NCBI GenBank assembly: GCA_944382965.1
Contig: CALWOA010000001.1
Coordinates: 62,001-126,000, forward strand
Reading direction: 5' to 3'
Length of the DNA: 64,000 bases
From: an uncultured Oscillospiraceae bacterium
GTDB taxonomy: Bacteria > Bacillota > Clostridia > Oscillospirales > Oscillospiraceae
Shown: in pieces, positions 53,780 through 61,603 of the stretch
Layout: every line of letters starts with the position of its first letter
Position numbering within the stretch: position 1 is the first letter of the stretch
Position numbers and translations under genes: made by a program
Notes under the pieces: model-generated
Databases searched by the model: none
What the model was told of the DNA's origin: nothing
What the model saw: only the letters and a program-made list of their open reading frames with translations

Positions 53780-54622
53780 TTACTGGGCCTCCTTTACCAT
53801 GTAGACAAACAGTTCTTCAATACTGATGGGACTGATATGCAGATCGCTGGGCACCCGGCTTCGCAGCACCAGAGCTTCCACCCCGTAGGGGGATTCTTTC
53901 TTGTGCTTGATTGCTTCCAGTGGGATAGATTGCAGTTGTTCCGCAGTACAGTGAATTACCCCGTATTCTGCCAGCAGCACATCCTTTTCTTCCCACAGAA
54001 GCAGCTTTCCCTTGTGCAAAAACGCAATATAGTCGCAGAGTTTTTCCAGATCGCTGACAATGTGGGAGGAAACCAGAATGGAGTGGTTTACATCCCGGGT
54101 AAAGTCGCTGAGTATCTCTACCACGTCATCCCGGACCACCGGGTCCAGTCCGCTGGTGGCCTCGTCCAGCAGCAGAAGCTTGCAGTTGTGGGACAGGGCA
54201 ATGGCAATACCCAGCTTCATTTTCATGCCCCGGGAAAAGTCTTTAAAGGGTTTTTTCTCCGGCAAATCCATTCGCTGAACCAGGGCTTGGTAAGCAGAGG
54301 CGTCCCAGTTCCGGAAGGTATGGGCCATGACATTGCCGATCTGCTTTACCGTCAGGCATTCGGGGATGCCGATTTCGTCCATCACAACGCCCACTTCTTC
54401 TTTGGTCAGAAGAATATTCTCGGTGTTGTCCCGGCCCAGAATGGTGATGCTGCCGCTGTCCTTGTGGATAATGTCCAGAATCAGCTTGATGGTGGTGCTT
54501 TTTCCGGCGCCGTTTTCACCGATCAGGCCCAGAATGCATCCGCCGGGCAGGGTCAGATTCAGATTGTTCAGGGTAAATCCGGGGAAGGATTTTGTCAGAT
54601 TTTTAATTTCGATGGCGTTCAT
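53780..54622 (-). CDS. ABC transporter ATPase (exporter type)
   Basis: The 280-residue ATPase has Walker A GENGAGKST, signature FSRGMKMKLGIA, Walker B LLLLDEATSGLD and H-loop SSHI. The pattern is that of ABC-2 exporters of the YtrB/bacitracin-resistance type. Its start overlaps the GntR gene stop by 4 bp. Confidence 0.92.
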   Translation of the reverse strand: MNAIEIKNLTKSFPGFTLNNLNLTLPGGCILGLIGENGAGKSTTIKLILDIIHKDSGSITILGRDNTENILLTKEEVGVVMDEIGIPECLTVKQIGNVMAHTFRNWDASAYQALVQRMDLPEKKPFKDFSRGMKMKLGIAIALSHNCKLLLLDEATSGLDPVVRDDVVEILSDFTRDVNHSILVSSHIVSDLEKLCDYIAFLHKGKLLLWEEKDVLLAEYGVIHCTAEQLQSIPLEAIKHKKESPYGVEALVLRSRVPSDLHISPISIEELFVYMVKEAQ

Positions 54623-54996
54623 TCTTGTCCCTCCATTGCGAACAGAATCATGGATACGATATCGTCTTTGCTCAGATTGCAGGAAGCGGCCAATTTCAAA
54701 ATCTGATCAATGTGATCTTCTATTTTTTTGAGAGTTTCTTCTCGAAGCAGTTCCACATTTTTTGGCGCCACATAGCAGCCTTTTGCGGGGATGGTGTAAA
54801 GAAATCCCTCTTTTTCCAGTTCATCATAGGCCCGCTTGGTTGTGATGAAACTGATCCGCAGATCTTTTGCCAGACCCCGAATGGAGGGAAGTATCTCGTT
54901 TTCCTGCAATTCTCCGCTAATAATCTGGGACTTGATCTGGGAATAGATCTGATCGTAAATTGGCGTTCCGCTTTTGTTGTCAATCAGGATATGCAT
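54619..54996 (-). CDS. GntR-family (YtrA-like) transcriptional regulator
   Basis: The 125-residue protein has a GntR winged helix (GTPIYDQIYSQIKSQIISGEL core, then ILPSIRGLAKDLRISFITTKRAYDELEKEG, seen in its core LRISFITTKRAYDELE) and a short C-terminal helical tail in place of a large effector domain, as in YtrA. It probably represses its own operon, since a 27-bp inverted repeat lies over the promoter at 55015-55041. Confidence 0.93.
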   Translation of the reverse strand: MHILIDNKSGTPIYDQIYSQIKSQIISGELQENEILPSIRGLAKDLRISFITTKRAYDELEKEGFLYTIPAKGCYVAPKNVELLREETLKKIEDHIDQILKLAASCNLSKDDIVSMILFAMEGQE

Positions 54997-55014
54997 CTGC
55001 TCACCTCGTTTCTT

Positions 55015-55056
55015 AACTGTATATCAGTATTATATACAGTTATAACAGCTTGTCAA
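55015..55056 (-). promoter_or_regulatory. Promoter and GntR-type operator
   Basis: On the minus strand, TTGACA (55051-55056) and TATAAT (55029-55034) are 16 bp apart. The perfect inverted repeat AACTGTATAT-N7-ATATACAGTT (55015-55041) covers the -10 box, which fits repression by the adjacent YtrA-like protein. Confidence 0.8.
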
Positions 55057-55119
55057 GAGGAGATTTGCAAATGGTGTTCCGTGATTTTCCACATGGTCAA
55101 AACAAATGGTTTTTTGCCA

Positions 55120-55178
55120 TTGACAAACCGGGATAGATGTGATAGTATTTTAGTGCTTTAACGTGATAAAGCGCTAAA
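55120..55178 (+). promoter_or_regulatory. Promoter and inverted-repeat operator of the amino-acid ABC importer
   Basis: TTGACA (55120-55125) and TAGTAT (55143-55148) are 17 bp apart. A 30-bp inverted repeat, TTTAGTGCTTTA-N6-TAAAGCGCTAAA (55149-55178, one mismatch), begins at the end of the -10 and covers the transcript start, suggesting a repressor site. Confidence 0.7.
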
Positions 55179-55199
55179 TTGAAGAAAGTTGGGATGGAT

Positions 55200-55994
55200 A
55201 TGAAAAAGTGGATTGCATCTGCAATTGCAGTATGGATGTTGGCACTCAGCCTTACTGGCTGCGGAGGAAAAGAAGTTGCCCAGGCAACCAGCGACATGGA
55301 ATATGTGAAGGGCAAAGGAACGCTGGTCGTGGGCATTACGGACTTTGCACCCATGGACTACAAGGATGCCCAGGGAGAGTGGATTGGCTTTGATGCGGAC
55401 CTGGCAAAGGCTTTTGCGGAAAGTCTGGGCGTGGAAGCAGAGTTCGTGGAAATCGACTGGGACAACAAAGTTCCAGAGCTGGACGGCAAGACCATCGACT
55501 GTGTCTGGAATGGCATGACCCTGACGGATGAAGTACGCTCTGCCATGAGCTGCACCAATGCCTACTGCAACAACGCCCAGGTGGTGATTGTTCCTGCAGA
55601 TCAGGCTGCGAACTATCAAACTGCGGAGAACTGCAAGGAGCTGAACTTTGCGGTGGAAGCCGGTTCTGCCGGCAAGGCTCAGGCGGATGCCAATGGTTTT
55701 TCCTACACGGAAGTCAAGGACCAGGCAACGGCTTTGATGGAAGTAGCTGCCGGTACCTGTGATGCCGCCATTATCGACTCCCTGATGGCAGCGGCCATGG
55801 TTGGAGAGGGAACCGGCTATGCGGATCTGACTTATACGGTGGCGCTGAACAGCGAAGAATACGGCGTGGGATTCCGGAAAGGCTCTGACCTGACCGAGGC
55901 CCTGAATACCTTCTTTGCCGATGCCCTGGCCGACGGCACCATGATGAAGCTGGCAGAAACCTACGGCGTGCAGGCAGCGGTGATCAGCGAATAA
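55200..55994 (+). CDS. Polar amino-acid ABC transporter solute-binding lipoprotein
   Basis: The 264-residue lipoprotein has a lipobox ending SLTGC (near residue 18) and a type 2 periplasmic-binding fold: GTLVVGITDFAPMDYKD, GFDADLAKAFAESLGV, DWDNKVPELDGKTIDCVWNGMT (core KVPELDGKTIDCVWNGM) and GVGFRKGSDL. This pattern fits cystine, glutamine or related amino acids. An ATG six bases upstream is an alternative start. Binding protein, permease and ATPase are in order. Confidence 0.88.
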   Translation: MKKWIASAIAVWMLALSLTGCGGKEVAQATSDMEYVKGKGTLVVGITDFAPMDYKDAQGEWIGFDADLAKAFAESLGVEAEFVEIDWDNKVPELDGKTIDCVWNGMTLTDEVRSAMSCTNAYCNNAQVVIVPADQAANYQTAENCKELNFAVEAGSAGKAQADANGFSYTEVKDQATALMEVAAGTCDAAIIDSLMAAAMVGEGTGYADLTYTVALNSEEYGVGFRKGSDLTEALNTFFADALADGTMMKLAETYGVQAAVISE

Positions 55995-56011
55995 TCCTTT
56001 CGGGATAAATT

Positions 56012-56045
56012 GAAAACAGAGAGCGGTAACATGCTCTCTGTTTTC
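56012..56045 (+). promoter_or_regulatory. Hairpin between binding-protein and permease genes
   Basis: The perfect 13-bp stem GAAAACAGAGAGC/GCTCTCTGTTTTC has an 8-nt loop and a short TTTTC end. Such hairpins often reduce read-through or protect the upstream mRNA, so the binding protein is made in excess of the membrane parts. Confidence 0.7.
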
Positions 56046-56074
56046 CTGTGAATACATGATTTGAGGTTGAAGAT

Positions 56075-56803
56075 ATGGAGCTTACAACGTTTTCTCAGCA
56101 GTTCCCTGTGGTAATTCAGGCGCTGAATGTGGGGTTTGTCCAAACCCTGAAATTGTTTTTTGTGACCTTGCTTGGCGCATTGCCTTTGGGACTGGTAATC
56201 TCTTTCGGCTCTATGTCCCGGTTTCGGGGTCTGCGGGGAGTGGTCAAAACCATTGTATGGATTGTCCGGGGCTCTCCGCTGATGATTCAGCTGATGATCA
56301 TTTACTATTTCCCTGGCTTGGTGCTGCAGCCGTTTTTGGAGCAAGTGTTGGGCTACAGCGTTAATATCGGCTGGGGTGGAGGCGAATCCGGTCGGTTCAC
56401 CGCTGCAGCGGTTGCTTTTATCTTCAATTACGCATGCTATTTTTCGGAAATCTATCGCGGCGGCATCCAGGGCGTGCCCATTGGCCAGCAAGAAGCAGGG
56501 CAGGTTCTGGGCCTGTCCAAAAGCCAGATCTTCTTTAAGATCACCTTGCTGCAAATGGTGAAGCGGATCATCCCGCCCATGGCCAACGAAATCATCACCC
56601 TGGTGAAAGATACCTCTCTGGCCCGAATTATTGCATTGCAGGAAATTATCTGGGCAGGTCAGGCATTTATGAAAGGCTCTCAGGGAATTTCCGGTCAGCT
56701 GTGGCCGCTGTTCTTCACGGCGGTGTACTATCTGGCCTTCAACGGAATCCTGACGGTACTGTTTGCCTGGCTGGAGCAGAAGCTGGACTATTTTAAAGTA
56801 TAA
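56075..56803 (+). CDS. Polar amino-acid ABC transporter permease
   Basis: The 242-residue protein has about five membrane segments and the His/Glu/Gln-Tp permease signatures: GFVQTLKLFFVTLLGALPLG, VWIVRGSPLMIQLMIIYY and the EAA loop EAGQVLGLSKSQIFFKI. It lies 80 bp after the binding-protein gene with a hairpin between. Confidence 0.93.
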   Translation: MELTTFSQQFPVVIQALNVGFVQTLKLFFVTLLGALPLGLVISFGSMSRFRGLRGVVKTIVWIVRGSPLMIQLMIIYYFPGLVLQPFLEQVLGYSVNIGWGGGESGRFTAAAVAFIFNYACYFSEIYRGGIQGVPIGQQEAGQVLGLSKSQIFFKITLLQMVKRIIPPMANEIITLVKDTSLARIIALQEIIWAGQAFMKGSQGISGQLWPLFFTAVYYLAFNGILTVLFAWLEQKLDYFKV

Positions 56804-56816
56804 GGGGGTGGCAAAC

Positions 56817-57575
56817 ATGATAGCCTTGGAAGTCCGAAACATTCAAAAAAATTACGGTAAAACCGAAGTGCTGAAAGATATCAGCTTTTCCCTGGAAAAA
56901 GGCCAGGTGCTTGCCATCATCGGCTCCTCCGGAAGCGGCAAGACCACCTTGCTGCGCTGCCTGAATTTCCTGGAAACACCCCAGGAAGGCAGCATCGTGG
57001 TCAATGGGAAAACCATCTTTGACGCGGCATCGGCTTCCCAACTGACTGACGAGCAGATCCGGGAGAACCGACTGCACTTTGGATTGGTGTTTCAGTCGTT
57101 TAACCTGTTTCCGCAGTATAATGTGCTGCAAAATGTGACCTTGGCGCCTACACTGCTGAAACTTGGCACTGCCCAGGAAATCCAGGAAAAGGCGAAAAAG
57201 CTGATTGCCCAAGTGGGCCTTTCGGAGCGTATTCAGGCATATCCTTGTCAGCTCTCCGGCGGTCAGCAGCAGCGGGTGGCCATTGCCCGGGCCTTGGCGT
57301 TGAATCCGGATATTCTGTGCTTCGACGAACCCACCAGCGCATTGGACCCGGAATTGACCGGAGAAGTGCTGAAGGTCATCAAGGGCCTGAAGAGCAAGGA
57401 CAGCACCATGATTGTGGTAACCCATGAAATGGAATTTGCCCGCCATGTGGCGGACAAGGTGATCTTCATGGCAGATGGCATCATTGAAGAAATGGGCACA
57501 CCGGAACAGGTCTTTGGAAATCCCCAAAAGGAGAAAACGAAAGCATTTCTGCAAAAATCTCTGGAAGAATTCTGA
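56817..57575 (+). CDS. Polar amino-acid ABC transporter ATPase
   Basis: The 252-residue ATPase has Walker A GSSGSGKTT, signature QLSGGQQQRVAIA, Walker B ILCFDEPTSALD and H-loop VTHEM, the pattern of the GlnQ/HisP group. The ATG follows GGGGGTGG; its predecessor is the permease stop 14 bp upstream. Confidence 0.94.
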   Translation: MIALEVRNIQKNYGKTEVLKDISFSLEKGQVLAIIGSSGSGKTTLLRCLNFLETPQEGSIVVNGKTIFDAASASQLTDEQIRENRLHFGLVFQSFNLFPQYNVLQNVTLAPTLLKLGTAQEIQEKAKKLIAQVGLSERIQAYPCQLSGGQQQRVAIARALALNPDILCFDEPTSALDPELTGEVLKVIKGLKSKDSTMIVVTHEMEFARHVADKVIFMADGIIEEMGTPEQVFGNPQKEKTKAFLQKSLEEF

Positions 57576-57579
57576 ATAA

Positions 57580-57608
57580 AAACGGCAGGCCCACCGGGCC
57601 TGCCGTTT
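57580..57608. terminator. Bidirectional terminator between importer and oxidoreductase genes
   Basis: The 13-bp stem AAACGGCAGGCCC/GGGCCTGCCGTTT has a 3-nt loop and lies between convergent genes. Confidence 0.88.
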
Positions 57609-57626
57609 GTTATGTAAATGCTTGCG

Positions 57627-58610
57627 TTATTCGCAGGGATAAACCAGCTGGAATTGCCGACGGATTTCGTCCATCAGCTGCATCATGTGCAGGGTTTCCT
57701 CGTGGGGCATGGAAGGACACTGATTTTTACCGGATTCGATACACTGGGCAGCTTCCATCACTTCATATTCATATCCGGTCAGCTGGGCAGGGCAGGGGAT
57801 TTCCCGAATCAACTGGTAATTACGGTCAAAGACGCGGAAAGATTGGGGGTTATTGATGTTTTCCACCATTACAAAGCCCTTGCTGCCGTAAATCACGCCT
57901 TGCCGGTCAGATACACAGTGCATACCGGCGTTGAGCACGGCCATTTTTCCATCCTTCCAGGTCAGGGTAATGCTGTCGCACAAATCCACGCCCTTGTCAG
58001 ACTTGACGCAGGATGCTTTCACATCGTCCGCCCGACCAAAGACCATTTCCGCAAAATTCAGCGGGTAAATTCCCACATCCAGCAAGGCACCCCCAGCCAG
58101 TGCAGGTTCTGTCAGGCGTACTTTATCCTCAATAGCGTAGCACAGATTGGCGGTGAGCATCCGGGGCGTTCCGATGATCCCGGAGTCCAGCAAATCCAGC
58201 AGCATTTTTCGCATAGGCTGGTAACGGGTCCAGATGGCCTCCGTAATCAGCAGCCCCTTTTCCCGGGCTTTTGTCATCAGGGCATCTGCCTGGGCGGCAT
58301 TGACGGTAAAGGCTTTCTCGCACAAAACGTGCTTCCCATGCTCCAGGCACAGCATTGCTTGACTGTAATGATGGGAGTGTGGGGTAGCAATGTAAACCAG
58401 CTGTACAGTTTCATCCGCCAGCATTTCTTCATAAGAGCCATAAGCCTTTTCGATACCGTACATCTGGGCAAAGGTTTCTGCCCGTTCTGGACTCCGGGCG
58501 GCTACTGCGTGCAAGGATACCTGGTGGTTTCCTTGCCGGTTCATCATGGTCACGGTTTTTGCCATGGTGTGGGCAATGTTTCCGGCACCTAAAATTCCAA
58601 GTCGTACCAT
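57627..58610 (-). CDS. Gfo/Idh/MocA-family oxidoreductase
   Basis: The 327-residue protein has an N-terminal NAD(P)-binding fold (LGILGAGNIAHTMAKT) and the usual CEKAFTVN for the catalytic lysine and GGALLDVGIYPLNF with the conserved DxGxxP-like region. It likely oxidises or reduces a sugar or inositol derivative; the substrate cannot be read. AGGAGAAATG precedes the ATG, and the next upstream gene on this strand is 27 bp away. Confidence 0.92.
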   Translation of the reverse strand: MVRLGILGAGNIAHTMAKTVTMMNRQGNHQVSLHAVAARSPERAETFAQMYGIEKAYGSYEEMLADETVQLVYIATPHSHHYSQAMLCLEHGKHVLCEKAFTVNAAQADALMTKAREKGLLITEAIWTRYQPMRKMLLDLLDSGIIGTPRMLTANLCYAIEDKVRLTEPALAGGALLDVGIYPLNFAEMVFGRADDVKASCVKSDKGVDLCDSITLTWKDGKMAVLNAGMHCVSDRQGVIYGSKGFVMVENINNPQSFRVFDRNYQLIREIPCPAQLTGYEYEVMEAAQCIESGKNQCPSMPHEETLHMMQLMDEIRRQFQLVYPCE

Positions 58611-58637
58611 AGGTCATTTCTCCTTTTTACAGCATTG

Positions 58638-59393
58638 TTATAGGAAAAGCTGGTTTTCTTTTCTGGATTGGCATACAGGGCCAATTTTTTGCCGAATAAA
58701 CGCTACTTTTTCCGGGTCCGCCTGCCGGGCGTGGACAGGGCATACCGCTACGCAGCGCATACAGGAGATACAAGCGCTGCTGGCGGGCAAAGAGGGGTCC
58801 TCTTTGGAAATGGCTCCCACAGGACAAACGGCGGCGCAGCTTCCGCAGCGGACGCAATTCTCGTTAACCTCGATGGCAATGGGAACGGGATTATAAATCC
58901 GGTAGGGACAATTTCCGGGAATCACGGGAGCAGCGGCACGGGGCAGGGATGCTTTGATTTTTTCCGCCATGTCCCGCAGGCTTTGCAGATCCGCTTCGTC
59001 CGGACGCCCATGGGCAAATTCCCGAACAATGGAATGTTCTGCGACGGCCGCCACTCCGGCAGCCACGGAAAAGCCTGCTTCTTCCGCCAGATCCTGCAAT
59101 TCCGCCAGGGTATCTTCAAAGGCCCGGTTTCCGTAGACGGCTACCAAAATGGCCTTGGCCTGATTTCCGGACAATTCCTTTAGCCTGCCGGCAGCGGTAC
59201 GGGATACTCGTCCGCCATAGGAAGGCACTGCCAGAATGCACAGATCCTCACTGGTAAAAGCGGTGCCGGAGAAGCTGCGGTCGTTAGCAGATAAATCGAT
59301 TTCGGTATGCCGATCCGAAATGGCGGAAGCCAAAGTGTCGGCGACCTTTTTGGTCGTTCCGGTGGGGCTGAAAATGACGGTATATAGGCTCAT
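58638..59393 (-). CDS. EFR1-family flavodoxin-ferredoxin protein
   Basis: The 251-residue protein joins a flavodoxin-like domain (FSPTGTTKKVADTLA is the FMN-phosphate loop) to two ferredoxin motifs (CVRCGSCAAVCP and CISCMRCVAVCP). Such proteins shuttle low-potential electrons inside anaerobic cells; partners are unknown. A promoter lies at 59449-59477. Confidence 0.92.
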   Translation of the reverse strand: MSLYTVIFSPTGTTKKVADTLASAISDRHTEIDLSANDRSFSGTAFTSEDLCILAVPSYGGRVSRTAAGRLKELSGNQAKAILVAVYGNRAFEDTLAELQDLAEEAGFSVAAGVAAVAEHSIVREFAHGRPDEADLQSLRDMAEKIKASLPRAAAPVIPGNCPYRIYNPVPIAIEVNENCVRCGSCAAVCPVGAISKEDPSLPASSACISCMRCVAVCPVHARQADPEKVAFIRQKIGPVCQSRKENQLFL

Positions 59394-59448
59394 AATGGAT
59401 TCCTCCTGTGGGGTTGCACCGGATTACCCGGAATTGTAAGATAACCTT

Positions 59449-59477
59449 ATTCTAGCGCAAAACAGGGCAAGGGTCAA
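59449..59477 (-). promoter_or_regulatory. Promoter of the EFR1 gene
   Basis: On the minus strand, TTGACC (59472-59477) and TAGAAT (59449-59454) are 17 bp apart. Confidence 0.75.
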
Positions 59478-59595
59478 CCGGATTCGCACAAAGGAAGGAG
59501 TGAGCGCCACTGGCGTGGTTTCTAAATAAATACCATGAAAATTGTGCATTATCATAAAAAATAAGGGGAAATGCTTTCTTTTCTCAGGGTTTCAC

Positions 59596-59624
59596 TTGAC
59601 ATTTTCCTTGTGTTGTGTTACCCT
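59596..59624 (+). promoter_or_regulatory. Promoter of the riboswitch-controlled gene
   Basis: A consensus TTGACA (59596-59601) and a weak TACCCT (59619-59624) are 17 bp apart, just ahead of the aptamer. Confidence 0.6.
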
Positions 59625-59638
59625 TGTCCAGGTAAAAA

Positions 59639-59734
59639 GAATATGGTTATAAGCTCATAATATGGTTGAGCGTTTCTACCAACTGCCGTAAATAGTTGAC
59701 TACGATTCCTTACCGTGGTCAGCTATTCTTTTTT
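59639..59734 (+). promoter_or_regulatory. Purine riboswitch (guanine-type aptamer) with overlapping terminator
   Basis: The aptamer core is clear: P2 GCTCA/TGAGC (59653-59657, 59667-59671) with loop TAATATGGT, J2/3 TTTCTACC, P3 CAACT/AGTTG with loop GCCGTAAAT, and J3/1 GACTA. The discriminating base is C (59700), which in this class pairs with guanine-type ligands rather than adenine. P1 looks imperfect. A terminator stem AATAGTTGACTACG (59691-59704) with CGTGGTCAGCTATT (59714-59727, two G-U pairs) and six T follows. Because the terminator's 5' arm is the P3/J3-1 strand, ligand binding should prevent termination, an ON switch. It precedes an FAD-dependent dehydrogenase gene. Confidence 0.88.
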
Positions 59735-59747
59735 GGAGGTTTTGAAC

Positions 59748-61112
59748 ATGAGGTACGATGTCATTATTATCGGCGCAGGTCCTGGCGGTATTTTTTCGGC
59801 GTATGAACTGACCCAGAGGGCGCCCTCTCTGAAAGTGGGTGTTTTTGAATCAGGCCATGCCCTGAATAAGCGGCACTGTCCCATTGACGGGGAGAAAATC
59901 AAAAGCTGCATTGGCTGCAAAAGCTGCAGTATTATGAGCGGTTTTGGCGGTGCCGGTGCCTTCTCTGACGGAAAATATAATTTTACCAACGACTTTGGCG
60001 GCACCCTCTATGAATATATCGGGAAAAAGCAGGCGCTGGACCTGATGAAGTATGTGGATGATATCAACATGCGCTACGGCGGCGAAGGTACCAAGCTGTA
60101 TACCACAGCCGGTTCCCGGTTCAAAACCCTGTGCATTCAGAATGACCTGCACCTTCTGGACGCCTCCGTCCGACACTTGGGTACGGATATTAATTACATC
60201 GTACTGGAAAATCTGTATGGCTATCTGAAGGACAAGGTGGACTTCTACTTTGATACGCCGGTTCAGTCTGTATCGGTGGCGGAAGACGGCTACGAAATTC
60301 ATTGCCAGAACGAAACCTACTCCTGCCGGGAGTGTGTGATTTCCGTGGGCCGCAGCGGCAGCAAGTGGATGGAAACCGTTTGCCGGGAGCTGGATATCCC
60401 GGTGAAATCCAACCGGGTGGATATTGGCGTCCGGGTGGAATTGCCGGCGGAGGTATTTGCCCACCTGACAGATGAGCTGTACGAAAGCAAAATTGTCTAC
60501 CGCACTCAGAAATACGGAGACAAGGTGCGTACCTTCTGCATGAACCCCAAGGGTGCTGTTGTCAACGAGAACACCAACGGCATCATCACCGTCAACGGCC
60601 ATAGCTATGAAGATCCGGAAAAGCAGACGGAGAACACCAACTTTGCTCTGCTGGTAGCCAAGCACTTCTCCGAACCCTTTAAGGATTCCAACGGCTACGG
60701 CGAGAGCATTGCCCGACTGAGCAATATGCTGGGCGGTGGCGTCATTGTGCAGCGGTTCGGGGATCTCATTGCCGGACGCCGCTCTACTCCCAGCCGGATT
60801 GAGGAAGCCTTCATTACGCCCACCCTCAACGCTACCCCCGGCGACCTGAGCTTGGTGCTGCCCAAACGCATCCTGGACGGTATTATCGAAATGATTTATG
60901 CTCTGGATAAAATTGCTCCCGGTACTGCCAACGAAGATACCCTGCTCTATGGCGTGGAAGTCAAATTCTACAACATGGAAGTAGAAGTGAACCAGAATCT
61001 GGAGTCCAAATATCCGGGCCTGTATATCATCGGCGACGGCAGCGGAATTACCCATTCTCTGTCCCACGCCTCTGCCAGCGGCGTGTACGTTGCCAGAAAA
61101 ATCGCCCAGTAA
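59748..61112 (+). CDS. FAD-dependent dehydrogenase (COG2509-like)
   Basis: The 454-residue protein has a Rossmann FAD motif IIIGAGPGGIFSAYEL, then CIGCKSCSIMSGFGGAGAFSDGK (core GFGGAGAFSDGK), a middle redox or substrate domain, and a C-terminal YIIGDGSGITHSLSHASASG. The cysteine cluster CIGCKSC near residue 60 may hold a redox disulfide or cluster. It resembles uncharacterised NAD(FAD)-utilising dehydrogenases. The ATG follows TTGGAGG just below the riboswitch terminator, so expression should respond to a purine. Confidence 0.85.
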   Translation: MRYDVIIIGAGPGGIFSAYELTQRAPSLKVGVFESGHALNKRHCPIDGEKIKSCIGCKSCSIMSGFGGAGAFSDGKYNFTNDFGGTLYEYIGKKQALDLMKYVDDINMRYGGEGTKLYTTAGSRFKTLCIQNDLHLLDASVRHLGTDINYIVLENLYGYLKDKVDFYFDTPVQSVSVAEDGYEIHCQNETYSCRECVISVGRSGSKWMETVCRELDIPVKSNRVDIGVRVELPAEVFAHLTDELYESKIVYRTQKYGDKVRTFCMNPKGAVVNENTNGIITVNGHSYEDPEKQTENTNFALLVAKHFSEPFKDSNGYGESIARLSNMLGGGVIVQRFGDLIAGRRSTPSRIEEAFITPTLNATPGDLSLVLPKRILDGIIEMIYALDKIAPGTANEDTLLYGVEVKFYNMEVEVNQNLESKYPGLYIIGDGSGITHSLSHASASGVYVARKIAQ

Positions 61113-61134
61113 CACGGAAGAATCCTATAATGTA

Positions 61135-61172
61135 CCCGGTGATGACAGCAAACGTTCATCACCGGGATTTTT
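61135..61172 (+). terminator. Terminator of the FAD dehydrogenase gene
   Basis: The 11-bp stem CCCGGTGATGA/TCATCACCGGG is followed by ATTTTT. Confidence 0.9.
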
Positions 61173-61173
61173 C

Positions 61174-61202
61174 TTGACAAATTTATTCTAATAGATTAGA
61201 AT
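61174..61202 (+). promoter_or_regulatory. Promoter and BlaI-type operator
   Basis: TTGACA (61174-61179) and TAGAAT (61197-61202) are 17 bp apart. The perfect inverted repeat ATTCTAAT-AG-ATTAGAAT (61185-61202) covers the spacer and -10, and a related half-site (CTAATAGATTC) follows at about 61213. This fits autorepression by the BlaI-like protein. Confidence 0.8.
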
Positions 61203-61241
61203 ATAACTGTACTAATAGATTCGACCAAGGAGGATGCGTCT

Positions 61242-61592
61242 ATGCCTACGCCGAAAATATTTGAAAGTGAGTATCGTTTCTGCCTGATTCTCTGGGAACA
61301 TCAGCCCATCAAGAGCAGTGAACTGGCGAAGCTTTGCAAGCAGAAGCTGGATTGGTCCAAAACCACTACCTATACTGTTATCAAGCGACTGTCTGAGCGG
61401 GGCGTGGTGAAAAACGAGAATACCATCGTCACCGCTTTGATTTCCAAAGAGGAAGCCCAGATGAGCGAATTGGATGAACTGATGGAAAAGAAATTTGAAG
61501 GCTCCCTACCTGCCTTCATTGCGGCCTTTGGACGCCGGCAGGAACTTTCTGAAGAGGAGATACAGCAGATCCGCCGGATCATCGAAGGCTAA
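61242..61592 (+). CDS. BlaI/MecI-family transcriptional repressor
   Basis: The 116-residue protein has a winged helix with IKSSELAKLCKQKLDWSKTTTYTVIKRLSERGVV (core DWSKTTTYTVIKRLSERG), the BlaI/MecI DNA-recognition pattern, and a C-terminal dimerisation helix. In the known systems, cleavage by the partner sensor protease lifts repression. AAGGAGG follows just past its stop and starts the partner gene. No beta-lactamase is adjacent in the window. Confidence 0.93.
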   Translation: MPTPKIFESEYRFCLILWEHQPIKSSELAKLCKQKLDWSKTTTYTVIKRLSERGVVKNENTIVTALISKEEAQMSELDELMEKKFEGSLPAFIAAFGRRQELSEEEIQQIRRIIEG

Positions 61593-61603
61593 GGAGGTGC
61601 CCA

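Noticed and set aside
59480-59595. A small gene between the EFR1 promoter and the riboswitch
   Set aside because: It contains a Shine-Dalgarno-like AAGGAAGGAG but no reading frame longer than a few codons; I see no feature in this stretch.
59639-59734. Adenine riboswitch
   Set aside because: The discriminating J3/1 base is C, not T; adenine aptamers have U there. Only the terminator layout resembles pbuE.
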